From Alphaproteobacteria bacterium (GTDB lineage: Bacteria > Pseudomonadota > Alphaproteobacteria > WRAU01 > Hepatincolaceae), in assembly GCA_009780035.1 (NCBI GenBank), contig WRAU01000004.1, positions 62,001-126,000 of the forward strand: 64,000 nt of DNA. Reading direction: 5' to 3'. Below, in pieces: positions 9,163-17,161 of the stretch. Each line of letters starts with the position of its first letter. Position 1 is the stretch's first letter. The position numbers were made by a program, and so were the translations under genes. The notes under the pieces are model-generated. The model worked only from the letters and a program-made list of their open reading frames with translations, searched no databases and was not told the DNA's origin.

Positions 9163-10365
9163 CTACTTTTTAAGTAAGGCTACCACTCCTGGTAATTCTT
9201 TACCTTCCATCCACTCAAGGAAAGCACCGCCCGCTGTAGAAATATAAGTCAGCTTATCGGCTAAACCAAACTCATCTAAAGCTGCAACTGTATCACCGCC
9301 GCCGGCAATAGAAATAAGATTGCCTTTTTGAGTAGATTCAGCCACAAATTCTGCCAAGGCTTTCGTTGCTTTAGCAAAGTTTGGCATTTCAAAAGCCCCT
9401 AATGGACCATTCCAAATTAAAGTTTTAGATTTTTTCAAAACTTCGTTTATGAAATTTTCCACAGATTTCGGTCCAGCATCTAGTATCATATAATCAGCAG
9501 GAATTTCTTTAATGCCGCAAATTTTAATATTAGCATCGTTGCTGAATTTATCAGCAACTACCGCATCTACTGGTAAAACTAATTGCGAGTTATTTTCAGC
9601 AGCAGCTTTCATAATAGTGTTGCATTGCTCTACCATTTCTTTTTCTGCCAGCGATGTGCCGATATTGTGCCCCATAGCATAAAGGAAAGTATTAGCCATG
9701 CCTCCGCCGATAATTACATACTGCACTTTTTTTACAAGATTATTTAAAACATCTAATTTTGTTGATACTTTAGCGCCGCCAACAATTGCTGCTACCGGAG
9801 TGGCTGGATTGCCAAGTGCTTTTTCTAAGGCATCAAGTTCAGCTTCCATTAATCTGCCAGCAGCATAAGGCAATAAGTGTGCTAAACCTTCGGTAGAACT
9901 ATGAGCTCTATGAGCAGCTGAAAAAGCATCAGATACATATAAATCGCCTAATTCTGCTAATTGTTTTGTAAATTCAATATCATTTTTGGTTTCAGCTTTA
10001 TAGAATCTAACATTCTCTAGCATAATAATATCGCCGTCTTTCATGTTAGAAATAGCTTCTTTAGGAATATTACCAATGCAATCACTAACAAATGCAACAG
10101 GCTTAGCAAGAGCTTCTGCCAAGGCAGCTGCAATAGGTTTTAGAGTGAACTCTTCTTCAAAACCATCTCCTTTAGGGCGTCCTAAATGCGATAATACAAT
10201 AACTTTAGCACCTTTTTCAGCTAATTCTTTAATGGTTGGTGCAGATCTTATAATGCGCTCAGAGTTGGTAATTTTGCCGTCTTTCATAGGCACATTAAGA
10301 TCTACCCTAATTAAAACTTTCTTACCTTGCACTGATACATCATCTAGTGAAACAAACTTACTCAT
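9163..10365 (-). CDS. pgk: Phosphoglycerate kinase
   Basis: 400 residues from the ATG at 10365, chosen because GGAGA lies five bases upstream; an upstream in-frame start adds 14 residues with no homology. Motifs: RVDLNVP, SHLGRPKG (substrate-binding His and Arg), AKVSTKLDV, and the late GGGDTVAALDEF. Catalyses 1,3-bisphosphoglycerate + ADP to 3-phosphoglycerate + ATP in the cytoplasm. It lets the galacturonate genes at 36-45 kb feed lower glycolysis through glyceraldehyde 3-phosphate. No gap or fba gene is adjacent. Confidence 0.97.
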   Translation of the reverse strand: MSKFVSLDDVSVQGKKVLIRVDLNVPMKDGKITNSERIIRSAPTIKELAEKGAKVIVLSHLGRPKGDGFEEEFTLKPIAAALAEALAKPVAFVSDCIGNIPKEAISNMKDGDIIMLENVRFYKAETKNDIEFTKQLAELGDLYVSDAFSAAHRAHSSTEGLAHLLPYAAGRLMEAELDALEKALGNPATPVAAIVGGAKVSTKLDVLNNLVKKVQYVIIGGGMANTFLYAMGHNIGTSLAEKEMVEQCNTIMKAAAENNSQLVLPVDAVVADKFSNDANIKICGIKEIPADYMILDAGPKSVENFINEVLKKSKTLIWNGPLGAFEMPNFAKATKALAEFVAESTQKGNLISIAGGGDTVAALDEFGLADKLTYISTAGGAFLEWMEGKELPGVVALLKK

Positions 10366-10407
10366 AATATTCTCCAGTTTTGTTTTTACTAATAAATAAT
10401 ATAACAT

Positions 10408-11187
10408 TTAAGGGAGAATTTCAATCATAAATGGGGAAATGATTTCTATAAAAGCTCCATATTTAGGAGAGTATTTATCGATATAGCCGTGTGCACGAAT
10501 ATTCTTCCCCTTAATAGTTTTTAAATTAATAATTGAGGAAATATTTTCAAGGTTATCTTTAGAGATTCTCAAAGAAAATCCTTTTGACTGCTCAGCAGAC
10601 AGCTGCAGCCAAATAGCATTTTTGGTATCTAAAATATCAAATACAGCCGCCTCTACTACTTTATAATTGCCGATATTGTTTTCTGTGTCCTGTGCTTTAA
10701 TAACCTTATAGCTTAAGTTCTGCCAAAATGGCAGATTATTAGCAATAGCTTTATTTTCTAAGGCAATTAGATCTGTAATTCTAGGAATTGGATTTTTATT
10801 TATGATGTAAGTAAAGGCGAATCCTTTTTCAACCAAATAGCCGTTAATCCATAGGTTAGAATCAGCCTCATAAACATCAGCAAGGATTCTTTTGTATTTA
10901 TCTCGTTTGAATTTTGGATTGTATTCTAAGATAACTTTTTTATTCTTAAGAAGTTTTTCTACCTCTAGTTTAGCTGCAGGCCCAAAATCTTGAACTGGAT
11001 CGGTAAAAATCTCAGGAGCTTGAATGCCAATCAGCCTAACAGTTTCGTCTTTATTTTTAATTTTAACTGCAATAGTATCACCATCTATAACCCTTATAAC
11101 TTGAAAGCTCTCTTCTTTGCTAAAAGCTATTGAGGCAATACTAATGAGTAAAATAAAAAAAATAAAATTCTTGATTAGTTTAAACAC
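10408..11187 (-). CDS. Secreted thermonuclease-family (SNase) protein
   Basis: 259 residues with a signal peptide (about 1-23) and an SNase domain (about 28-140). Against staphylococcal nuclease, Asp37 matches Asp21, Arg51 matches Arg35, Glu59 matches Glu43 and Arg100 matches Arg87. The Ca2+ ligand Asp40 is replaced by Gln56 (GIQAPE). A C-terminal region of about 110 residues follows. Likely a periplasmic or secreted nuclease, but the missing ligand makes activity uncertain. The stop lies 42 bases from the pgk start on the same strand. Confidence 0.75.
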   Translation of the reverse strand: MFKLIKNFIFFILLISIASIAFSKEESFQVIRVIDGDTIAVKIKNKDETVRLIGIQAPEIFTDPVQDFGPAAKLEVEKLLKNKKVILEYNPKFKRDKYKRILADVYEADSNLWINGYLVEKGFAFTYIINKNPIPRITDLIALENKAIANNLPFWQNLSYKVIKAQDTENNIGNYKVVEAAVFDILDTKNAIWLQLSAEQSKGFSLRISKDNLENISSIINLKTIKGKNIRAHGYIDKYSPKYGAFIEIISPFMIEILP

Positions 11188-11189
11188 TT

Positions 11190-11360
11190 TTAATTAGATT
11201 TAACTTTAAAAATATTATCTTTATCGGTTAATGCGTTAGTTGCTTTAATTTTGCTGATAACTTCTTCTAGGTATTTCTTATTAGCATTAATATTATTCTG
11301 CGATTCTACTTTAGAATTTATGTGCTTGCTTAAAGATAATAGTCCGCTCATTTGCACCAT
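11190..11360 (-). CDS. Small conserved-looking protein, 56 residues
   Basis: 56 codons from ATG, with an excellent AAAGGAGTT site seven bases upstream. Charged and helical, beginning MVQMSGLLSLSKHINSK. No signal peptide or membrane segment. Not recognised. It ends two bases before the SNase gene start, so it is probably the first gene of that transcript. The ribosome site is the main evidence that it is real. Confidence 0.6.
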   Translation of the reverse strand: MVQMSGLLSLSKHINSKVESQNNINANKKYLEEVISKIKATNALTDKDNIFKVKSN

Positions 11361-11427
11361 TTTAATAACTCCTTTGTAATTTTTTTATTTATATAAAAAA
11401 TATAATTACAAAAAGTTAATAAATACT

Positions 11428-11916
11428 TTATTGAACATAATATATTTTACAATGCAGCTCTATGCCGTTAGAAGTTCTGATTTGAAAGTAATCAATAAAT
11501 ATTTTAGAGTTAACAGGCACCTTATATGCTTCCTCAGGAATTTTACCATCACCCTGCTTTGATAAGGTTTCAAAAACTCCTTTCACTTCTTCTTTACTAA
11601 GCAAATGAATAATATTAAGACAAGGAAGACTGTTTCTTGATGCTATTGAATCGTCTAAAACCATTATGCTTTCAATAGCATATTCTTCAAGAATATAAGT
11701 AATCTTTGATTTTAAAGATTTAACTTGTGTAATTCCAATAAGTTTGTTATCTTGCTCATGCCAATTAATATTAGTTTTAAACAGAGCCTGATTCCCAGAA
11801 GTTAAGTCTTGCTGAATTTTTATAATATCAAATTTATTTTCACTTGCAAAAAACATAAAATAACCTACGGTTATAAGTGAAGCTGCTGCTAATATAAATA
11901 TTATCTTTCTAATCAT
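11428..11916 (-). CDS. Hypothetical membrane-anchored or secreted protein
   Basis: 162 residues with an N-terminal hydrophobic segment (about 4-23) and a soluble remainder. One Cys pair region (CLN near residue 99, HCK near 155) could be structural. No family recognised. Divergent from trkH with 76 bases between starts, so the promoters probably overlap. Confidence 0.6.
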   Translation of the reverse strand: MIRKIIFILAAASLITVGYFMFFASENKFDIIKIQQDLTSGNQALFKTNINWHEQDNKLIGITQVKSLKSKITYILEEYAIESIMVLDDSIASRNSLPCLNIIHLLSKEEVKGVFETLSKQGDGKIPEEAYKVPVNSKIFIDYFQIRTSNGIELHCKIYYVQ

Positions 11917-11992
11917 TGTTATTACTACAATTTTTGTTATAATATTACATTATTACAAAATAATAATTAAAGTTCAACAACTTATTAATTTA

Positions 11993-13447
11993 ATGAATAT
12001 AAATTTTAGACTTATATTATCACTGCTGGGATATTTATTTACAACCATTGGTGTTTTAATGATTATTCCTGCCCTTATTGATTTTTTTATGGATCAAGAC
12101 GGCAGCAAGACTTTCTTTATTTTCTCGCTGATTATAACTTTCTTTGGTTTGCTGTTAGCTTTTTCTAATCGGCAAGAGCAGACAAAGCCTTTATCACCCA
12201 AAGACGGGTTGATTTTAACAGTGGTAGCTTGGGTTAGTATTGTAGGATTATCGGCGCTTCCTTTCAAATTTGGCTACCTGCAGCTTAGCTATACGGATGC
12301 TTATTTTGAAATGATGTCAGCCTTTTCTACCACAGGAGCAACAACTATCCCTAATTTAGATGTGCTGTCTTATGGTTTTCATTTTTGGCGGGCGCTTATG
12401 CAATGGATTGGCGGCTTGGGGATTATCGTAGCAGCAATTATTTTAATGCCTTCACTTCAAGGCGGCGGCATGCAGCTTTTTAAGATGGAATCTTTTGATA
12501 CCTTTGATAATGCCATTGATAAAGCTAAAAAAATTGCCTATGGCATGGTAAGTATTTATATCTGTATTACCATTATTGTTTTATTTGCTTTGCTTTACTT
12601 GGGAAATTTAAGTTTTTTTGATTCCCTAATCCATAGCTTAACCTCAGTTTCTACTGCTGGATTTTCAAATAAGAACTCTTCAGTAGCTTATTTTAATAGC
12701 CCTATAATGGAAGTAATTTTAATATTTGCTATGATAAGCGGAGCTTTGCCATATATTCTTCTATACAATCTATTCTTTTTAAGGAAAAGCAGCATTTTTA
12801 AAGACCAGCAAGTAATGGGATTCTTTAAAGTCATTATTTTTGTGATTGTAGTGCTGTCGGCTTGGCTTTATTTTAATAATGGCATTCATTATTTAACATC
12901 TCTAAGATACTCTACATTTACAGTGGTTAGTATAATTACTGGAACCGGCTTTGTTTCTTATAACTATAGTATTCTTGGGACTTTTCCTGTTATGCTATTA
13001 TTTATTTCTTCTTTTATTGGCGGATGCGCCGGCTCAACTGCTTGCGGTATAAAAATTTATCGGTTTCAGGTAGCTAATGCTTTAGGAGCATCTCATTTAG
13101 ATAAACTTTTCTTAAGAAAACATGTTTCAGTCCCATTTTATAATGGTAATCCTGTTAATTATGATATGGGATTAGGCGTTATGATATATTTATTTGTATT
13201 CTTTGTTATTTTAGGCGTAGGATCAGTTCTTTTATCAGCGCTAGATTTAGACTTCATAACTGCCCTCAGTGCAGTAGCTACCTGCCTTACAAATGTAGGT
13301 CCGGGATTAGGAGAAATAATCGGTCCTATCGGAACTTTTGCAGAAATCCCGCAAACAGGAAAATGGCTGTTATCCTTAATTATGCTGCTAGGAAGGTTAG
13401 AAATTTTTGGAGTTCTTATAATACTTAGCCGTAAATTTTGGTTATAG
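11993..13447 (+). CDS. trkH: TrkH-type potassium uptake channel subunit
   Basis: 484 residues, normal TrkH length. Four pore-loop repeats are visible, around STTGAT, SVSTAGFS, ITGTGFVS and TNVGPGLG, each with the selectivity Gly. Imports K+ across the inner membrane, normally with the NAD-binding TrkA regulator. No trkA lies in the window. Start is an ATG without a strong ribosome site. Confidence 0.93.
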   Translation: MNINFRLILSLLGYLFTTIGVLMIIPALIDFFMDQDGSKTFFIFSLIITFFGLLLAFSNRQEQTKPLSPKDGLILTVVAWVSIVGLSALPFKFGYLQLSYTDAYFEMMSAFSTTGATTIPNLDVLSYGFHFWRALMQWIGGLGIIVAAIILMPSLQGGGMQLFKMESFDTFDNAIDKAKKIAYGMVSIYICITIIVLFALLYLGNLSFFDSLIHSLTSVSTAGFSNKNSSVAYFNSPIMEVILIFAMISGALPYILLYNLFFLRKSSIFKDQQVMGFFKVIIFVIVVLSAWLYFNNGIHYLTSLRYSTFTVVSIITGTGFVSYNYSILGTFPVMLLFISSFIGGCAGSTACGIKIYRFQVANALGASHLDKLFLRKHVSVPFYNGNPVNYDMGLGVMIYLFVFFVILGVGSVLLSALDLDFITALSAVATCLTNVGPGLGEIIGPIGTFAEIPQTGKWLLSLIMLLGRLEIFGVLIILSRKFWL

Positions 13448-13589
13448 TTTGGATGTTTTAATTAAATGAATCTTGTAGTAAAGTTTTTAAAATCTGTAAA
13501 ATATATAAAAGTTTTGATTTTTTACGGTAGAATATAGTATAATAATGCTAAAAATCATCAATATAAAGAAGAGAAATACAGATTCTAAT

Positions 13590-14180
13590 ATGAAAAAAGC
13601 AGCACTTGTTATAGTTTTTTGTTTTTATAGCTTTTTTTCAATGGCACAAGAAGTGCCGGCTGATTTACAAGAACAAATAGATCAACTGCAAAAGCAGGCT
13701 CAGCAACTAGAAAAAAAATTACAGGAACAGGCGGAAGAACAGCGGCTGGCTCGTGAAAAAGAATTAGCTTTAGCCCAAGAAGAAGCAGAAAAACAAGCGC
13801 GGAAGAAAGAAGAGCTAGCAAAAGCAGAAGCTGATCGGCAGAATCAAGCAAAAGAAGCCTTAGAAAAAGCAGAAGCAGAACGATTAGCTCGTGAACAAGA
13901 AGCCTTAGCTCAAGCAGAAGAACAGCGAATTGCTCGTGAACAAGAAGAAATGGCAAAGGAAAAAGCGCAGAAGCTGCGAGAGCAAGTAGAAAAGCTGCAG
14001 CAGCAAGTTCAGTTATACGAGCAAGAGAAAGCAGATGTAAAAAGCAAAGAACTAGAAAAAGAATTAGCAAGGCTGCAGCTTGAGGTAAAACAGCAAGAGC
14101 AAGAACAAATAACATCGTTAAAGCAGCAGCAGGCAAGATCGGCTCCTAATCATTATTACTATAGAAATAAACAAAATTAA
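13590..14180 (+). CDS. Secreted coiled-coil protein rich in Glu, Gln, Ala and Lys
   Basis: 196 residues from an ATG at 13590 whose product starts with a clear signal peptide (MKKAALVIVF...SMAQ). The mature part is almost all coiled coil with repeated units such as EKAEAERLAREQE and QQLEKKLQEQ, and ends in a short basic Tyr-rich tail. The in-frame ATG at 13545 would bury the signal peptide. Low complexity prevents a family call; a periplasmic structural role is possible. The long open frame on the opposite strand is a composition shadow. Confidence 0.65.
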   Translation: MKKAALVIVFCFYSFFSMAQEVPADLQEQIDQLQKQAQQLEKKLQEQAEEQRLAREKELALAQEEAEKQARKKEELAKAEADRQNQAKEALEKAEAERLAREQEALAQAEEQRIAREQEEMAKEKAQKLREQVEKLQQQVQLYEQEKADVKSKELEKELARLQLEVKQQEQEQITSLKQQQARSAPNHYYYRNKQN

Positions 14181-14339
14181 CATAGAGGCGAAAGTTAATT
14201 TATTCTTTATATCTTATTTGCTTAAGTAATAATAGAATTAATATTTATTAGTTGTTTTGGATTCTAATATTATTTTGTGTTATAATAACAGCAACTTTTA
14301 ATTGAATATTTACTTTATAAATAATTAGGGGCAATCCTC

Positions 14340-15074
14340 ATGAGAAAAATAATATTTGCAATAGTTTTCAGTTTTTTTAGTGCTAATTTAATGGCGCAGG
14401 GCGACAATTCTATAATAGTAGGATTCGGCGGTGCTAATAATAAAGTTCAAGTCAGCCAAAGGTCAACAGCGGGGCAATTTCCTAATCTATCTTTTAGTCC
14501 TTTTACAGATGAACCAGGTTTTGATGCTACCAGCAATTTTAATCTTGCTTATTTAAAAAGCACCAATTATCTTAATGGCAAACTTTCTATAGGTGCAGAT
14601 TTTACCATGCTTTTCAATAAAGGACTAAATAATAAAGAAACATACATATTTAACACGGCAGGAACTGCTGAGAGTGTAATTAAGGATAAAAGTTCACTAT
14701 ACTCATATACGATAATGTTTTTAGCTAATTACGAACTGCTAAGCATTAGCGCTTTTGATGTATCAGCACAATTAGGGCTTGGTTTTATTTTAAATACTTT
14801 AGATCTAAATTTTACTAATACTGTTTATGATGGAAACGGAAATGTTAGCGACTCAGTTCATATTACAGGCAACGGCACTAGCGGTTCTGGAGCAGCAAGA
14901 ATTGGCTTAGTCGGCAACTATAACATGTTTGATAGACTAGCTATTGGGGCAGGGGCTTATTATTTATATGCCGGCGAAACAAAAAAATCTAACTTAGCAG
15001 GAACTGGCATGGATTATAAATTTAGAAATAATGGCACCGTGCTTTATAACATTCATGTAATATGGAGATTTTAA
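14340..15074 (+). CDS. Outer-membrane beta-barrel protein, copy 1
   Basis: 244 residues. Signal peptide about 1-19 (ending NLMAQ), alternating amphipathic strands and a C-terminal Phe (IHVIWRF), the usual BAM recognition signature. AGGGG lies eight bases before the ATG. Shares layout and segments with the next gene, for example a block near residues 120-160 (LGLGFILNTLDLNFT versus VGAGLASHVLDLDYT), so the pair is a tandem duplication. Porin or adhesin function not determinable. Confidence 0.75.
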   Translation: MRKIIFAIVFSFFSANLMAQGDNSIIVGFGGANNKVQVSQRSTAGQFPNLSFSPFTDEPGFDATSNFNLAYLKSTNYLNGKLSIGADFTMLFNKGLNNKETYIFNTAGTAESVIKDKSSLYSYTIMFLANYELLSISAFDVSAQLGLGFILNTLDLNFTNTVYDGNGNVSDSVHITGNGTSGSGAARIGLVGNYNMFDRLAIGAGAYYLYAGETKKSNLAGTGMDYKFRNNGTVLYNIHVIWRF

Positions 15075-15076
15075 CT

Positions 15077-15793
15077 ATGAAGAAAATAATTTTCATACTT
15101 GGCTTTTTATTTTTTAGTTTTAGTTTAATGGCATCAGACAGACCAAATTCATTAACATTTTTTGGAATATCTTCAGCTCATAACAATACTAAATGGGCAA
15201 CTAAGGCACCTGGGCAGAATGAATTTTCTCCTTATGAAAATGTATCAGAGTTCAACGCTAGAGTAAATCCTAGTATAAGTTTTTTAAGACAAGTAGATAA
15301 TAGACTATCTATGGGTTTTGAACTATCAGTTTTTGCAGGCTCTGGCATTAATAACAATGATATAGTTGTTGATCCAAATGCCGGAACAGCAGGATTAATA
15401 ACTACCAGCAGATTTAAAGCCAATTACGATTCGGCTATAATTATGCTTCTTGCGGACTATATGTTTTTAAGGCTTGATAGTTTTGACTTCTCTTTACAGG
15501 TTGGGGCTGGCTTAGCTTCGCATGTTTTAGATCTTGATTACACCATCAGAAAATATAATCTTAACGGCACGCTAGTTTCCAGCAACTCTTTTAAGGGAGA
15601 TGATGTTAGCTCTACCTATGCTTCTAAGGCTGGAATAATCGGCAGCTATAATTTTACCAGTTTCTTTGGTATAAGTTTAGGCGGTTATTATACTTATACA
15701 GGTCCGGCAAAATTTAAACTAGATAATACAAAATATAGAGTTAAAGATAGCGGCATTACCAGTGTAAATCTTAGCTTTAAGTGGATGTTTTAA
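15077..15793 (+). CDS. Outer-membrane beta-barrel protein, copy 2
   Basis: 238 residues from the ATG at 15077, two bases after the stop of copy 1; an ATG five codons earlier sits before the signal peptide. Signal peptide about 1-19 (ending LMAS), barrel strands, C-terminal WMF. Diverged paralogue of the preceding gene; the two form one operon. Confidence 0.75.
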   Translation: MKKIIFILGFLFFSFSLMASDRPNSLTFFGISSAHNNTKWATKAPGQNEFSPYENVSEFNARVNPSISFLRQVDNRLSMGFELSVFAGSGINNNDIVVDPNAGTAGLITTSRFKANYDSAIIMLLADYMFLRLDSFDFSLQVGAGLASHVLDLDYTIRKYNLNGTLVSSNSFKGDDVSSTYASKAGIIGSYNFTSFFGISLGGYYTYTGPAKFKLDNTKYRVKDSGITSVNLSFKWMF

Positions 15794-15825
15794 TTGAAAA
15801 CAAGAAAAGTTATTTAAACTAAAGC

Positions 15826-15899
15826 TGGAGCGGGTGAAGGGAATCGAACCCTCGTCGTAAGCTTGGAAGGCTTCTGCTCTACCATTGAGCTACACCCGC
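15826..15899 (-). tRNA. tRNA-Gly (anticodon TCC)
   Basis: Full cloverleaf: acceptor GCGGGTG pairing with CACCCGC, anticodon loop CTTCCAA, T arm GGGTTCGATTCCC, discriminator T as usual for tRNA-Gly, CCA encoded. Confidence 0.95.
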
Positions 15900-15966
15900 A
15901 AATGCCATATTTTAGTAAAATGCTTAATAAGCGATTCGCTAAAACATAAATACAAATTAATAAAAG

Positions 15967-16052
15967 TGGTGGATGGGGTAGGATTCGAACCTACGTAGGC
16001 GTTCGCCAACGGATTTACAGTCCGTCTCCTTTAGCCACTCGGACACCCATCC
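15967..16052 (-). tRNA. tRNA-Tyr (anticodon GTA)
   Basis: 86 nt with a long variable arm, acceptor GGATGGG/CCCATCC, anticodon loop CTGTAAA, discriminator A and encoded CCA. 67 bases from tRNA-Gly on the same strand. Confidence 0.95.
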
Positions 16053-16154
16053 AATCTACTAACTAATTTATAATAATATGTCATTAAATTTTTTACAAGA
16101 ACTTTTTTGTTTTTATTGTTATTATTTATTAATAAAATTAGTTTGGATATAATA

Positions 16155-16922
16155 GTGCAAATAGAAAATTCTCTTAAAAAACATAACTCTAATAAAGTTT
16201 GGCTTTACGGATTACACGCTTCTTTGTCTGCTCTTAGCAATGAAAATAGAAAAATCCATAGGATACTTGCCCTTAAAAAATATTACGATAACATTTTAGA
16301 TATTCTATCACAGAGAAATCTTTCAAAAAATCTTATTCACCTATGCGATAGGGCAGCGTTAGAAAAAGTTTTGCCTTTGGATGCTATTCATCAGGGTATT
16401 GCCATTGAGGTTGACTATCTCGAGACTGAAAATCTTAATGTTTTCACTGCAAATCTTAAGGAGCATCAGTATAGCTGCGTTCTGCTTTTAGATCAGGTTA
16501 ACGATAGCCGCAACATTGGCAGTATAATTCGTTCTGCCGTAGCTTTTGATGTTGCTGCTATTGTATTTACAAAAGCCAATTTTCCTAAAGAGAATGGTGC
16601 AATGGTTAAAGCAGCTGCCGGCGGGTTCGAAAAGATTAAACTTATTGAAGTTGCCAATTTATCTAACAGCATTATGCATTTAAAAAAGGAAGGTTTTTGG
16701 ATTATCGGTTTAGATGCTCATACCGATAGTAGTATTCATCAGCTGGATTTTTTCCCTAAAATTGCACTAATTTTAGGATCTGAGGGCGATGGCATGCGCG
16801 AATTGACTAAAAAATCCTGCGATTTTCTTGCTAAAATTCCGCAATCTCCTAATATGGAAAGCCTAAATATATCTAATGCTGCGGCTATTGCCTTATATGA
16901 AATTTACAAAAAATCTCTTTAA
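16155..16922 (+). CDS. rlmB: 23S rRNA (guanosine-2'-O)-methyltransferase RlmB (TrmH/SpoU family)
   Basis: 255 residues from GTG at 16155, where GGA lies seven bases upstream; a TTG at 16107 is also open but has no ribosome site. An L30e-like substrate-binding domain (WLYGLHASLSAL) is followed by the SPOUT domain with motif 1 DSRNIGSIIRSA, motif 2 LILGSEGDGM and motif 3 SLNISNAAAIALYE. Methylates G2251 of 23S rRNA. The gene lies divergent from the two upstream tRNA genes. Confidence 0.9.
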   Translation: MQIENSLKKHNSNKVWLYGLHASLSALSNENRKIHRILALKKYYDNILDILSQRNLSKNLIHLCDRAALEKVLPLDAIHQGIAIEVDYLETENLNVFTANLKEHQYSCVLLLDQVNDSRNIGSIIRSAVAFDVAAIVFTKANFPKENGAMVKAAAGGFEKIKLIEVANLSNSIMHLKKEGFWIIGLDAHTDSSIHQLDFFPKIALILGSEGDGMRELTKKSCDFLAKIPQSPNMESLNISNAAAIALYEIYKKSL

Positions 16923-16949
16923 TTTTACCTTTCCTTAGACAGAAAAATT

Positions 16950-17109
16950 ATGTAGGCAATAAAAACAAAAGCAATGCACGAACAGATAATATTTATAAAA
17001 CAGAGATATGAGTTAAAATAGGAGCGGTCAGTAAAGAATATCAAAAAGCCTAAAGGAGAAGAGAATACCGCATGATGATAACAAAGCCTCCTATACTATT
17101 TTACATCAC
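16950..17109 (-). ncRNA. Short transcript of unknown kind behind a consensus promoter
   Basis: A near-perfect promoter at 17116-17144 (minus strand) starts transcription at about 17109, but the gap to rlmB holds no clear gene. The predicted RNA has an AGGAGG and a stem in which ATAGGAG and GCGGT pair with ACCGCTCCTAT. A 7-codon ATG frame follows the AGGAGG, and a hydrophobic frame without a start codon runs to a TAA near 16929. It may be a small RNA or a frameshifted small membrane-protein gene. The 3' end given is a guess. Confidence 0.35.
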
Positions 17110-17115
17110 GACTAC

Positions 17116-17144
17116 ACTATACGCAAAATGTATATAATTGTCAA
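17116..17144 (-). promoter_or_regulatory. Consensus sigma-70 promoter
   Basis: Minus strand: -35 TTGACA (17139-17144), 17-bp spacer, -10 TATAGT (17116-17121). It is the best -35 box seen in the window, yet it does not precede an evident protein gene. Confidence 0.7.
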
Positions 17145-17161
17145 GAGAAAAATATAATTAT

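Noticed and set aside
13609-14136. Long open frame of 175 codons on the minus strand, opposite the coiled-coil gene, rich in Leu and Ala.
   Set aside because: It is the complement of Glu/Gln/Lys repeats, has no ribosome site and no signal; the plus-strand frame has a clear signal peptide.
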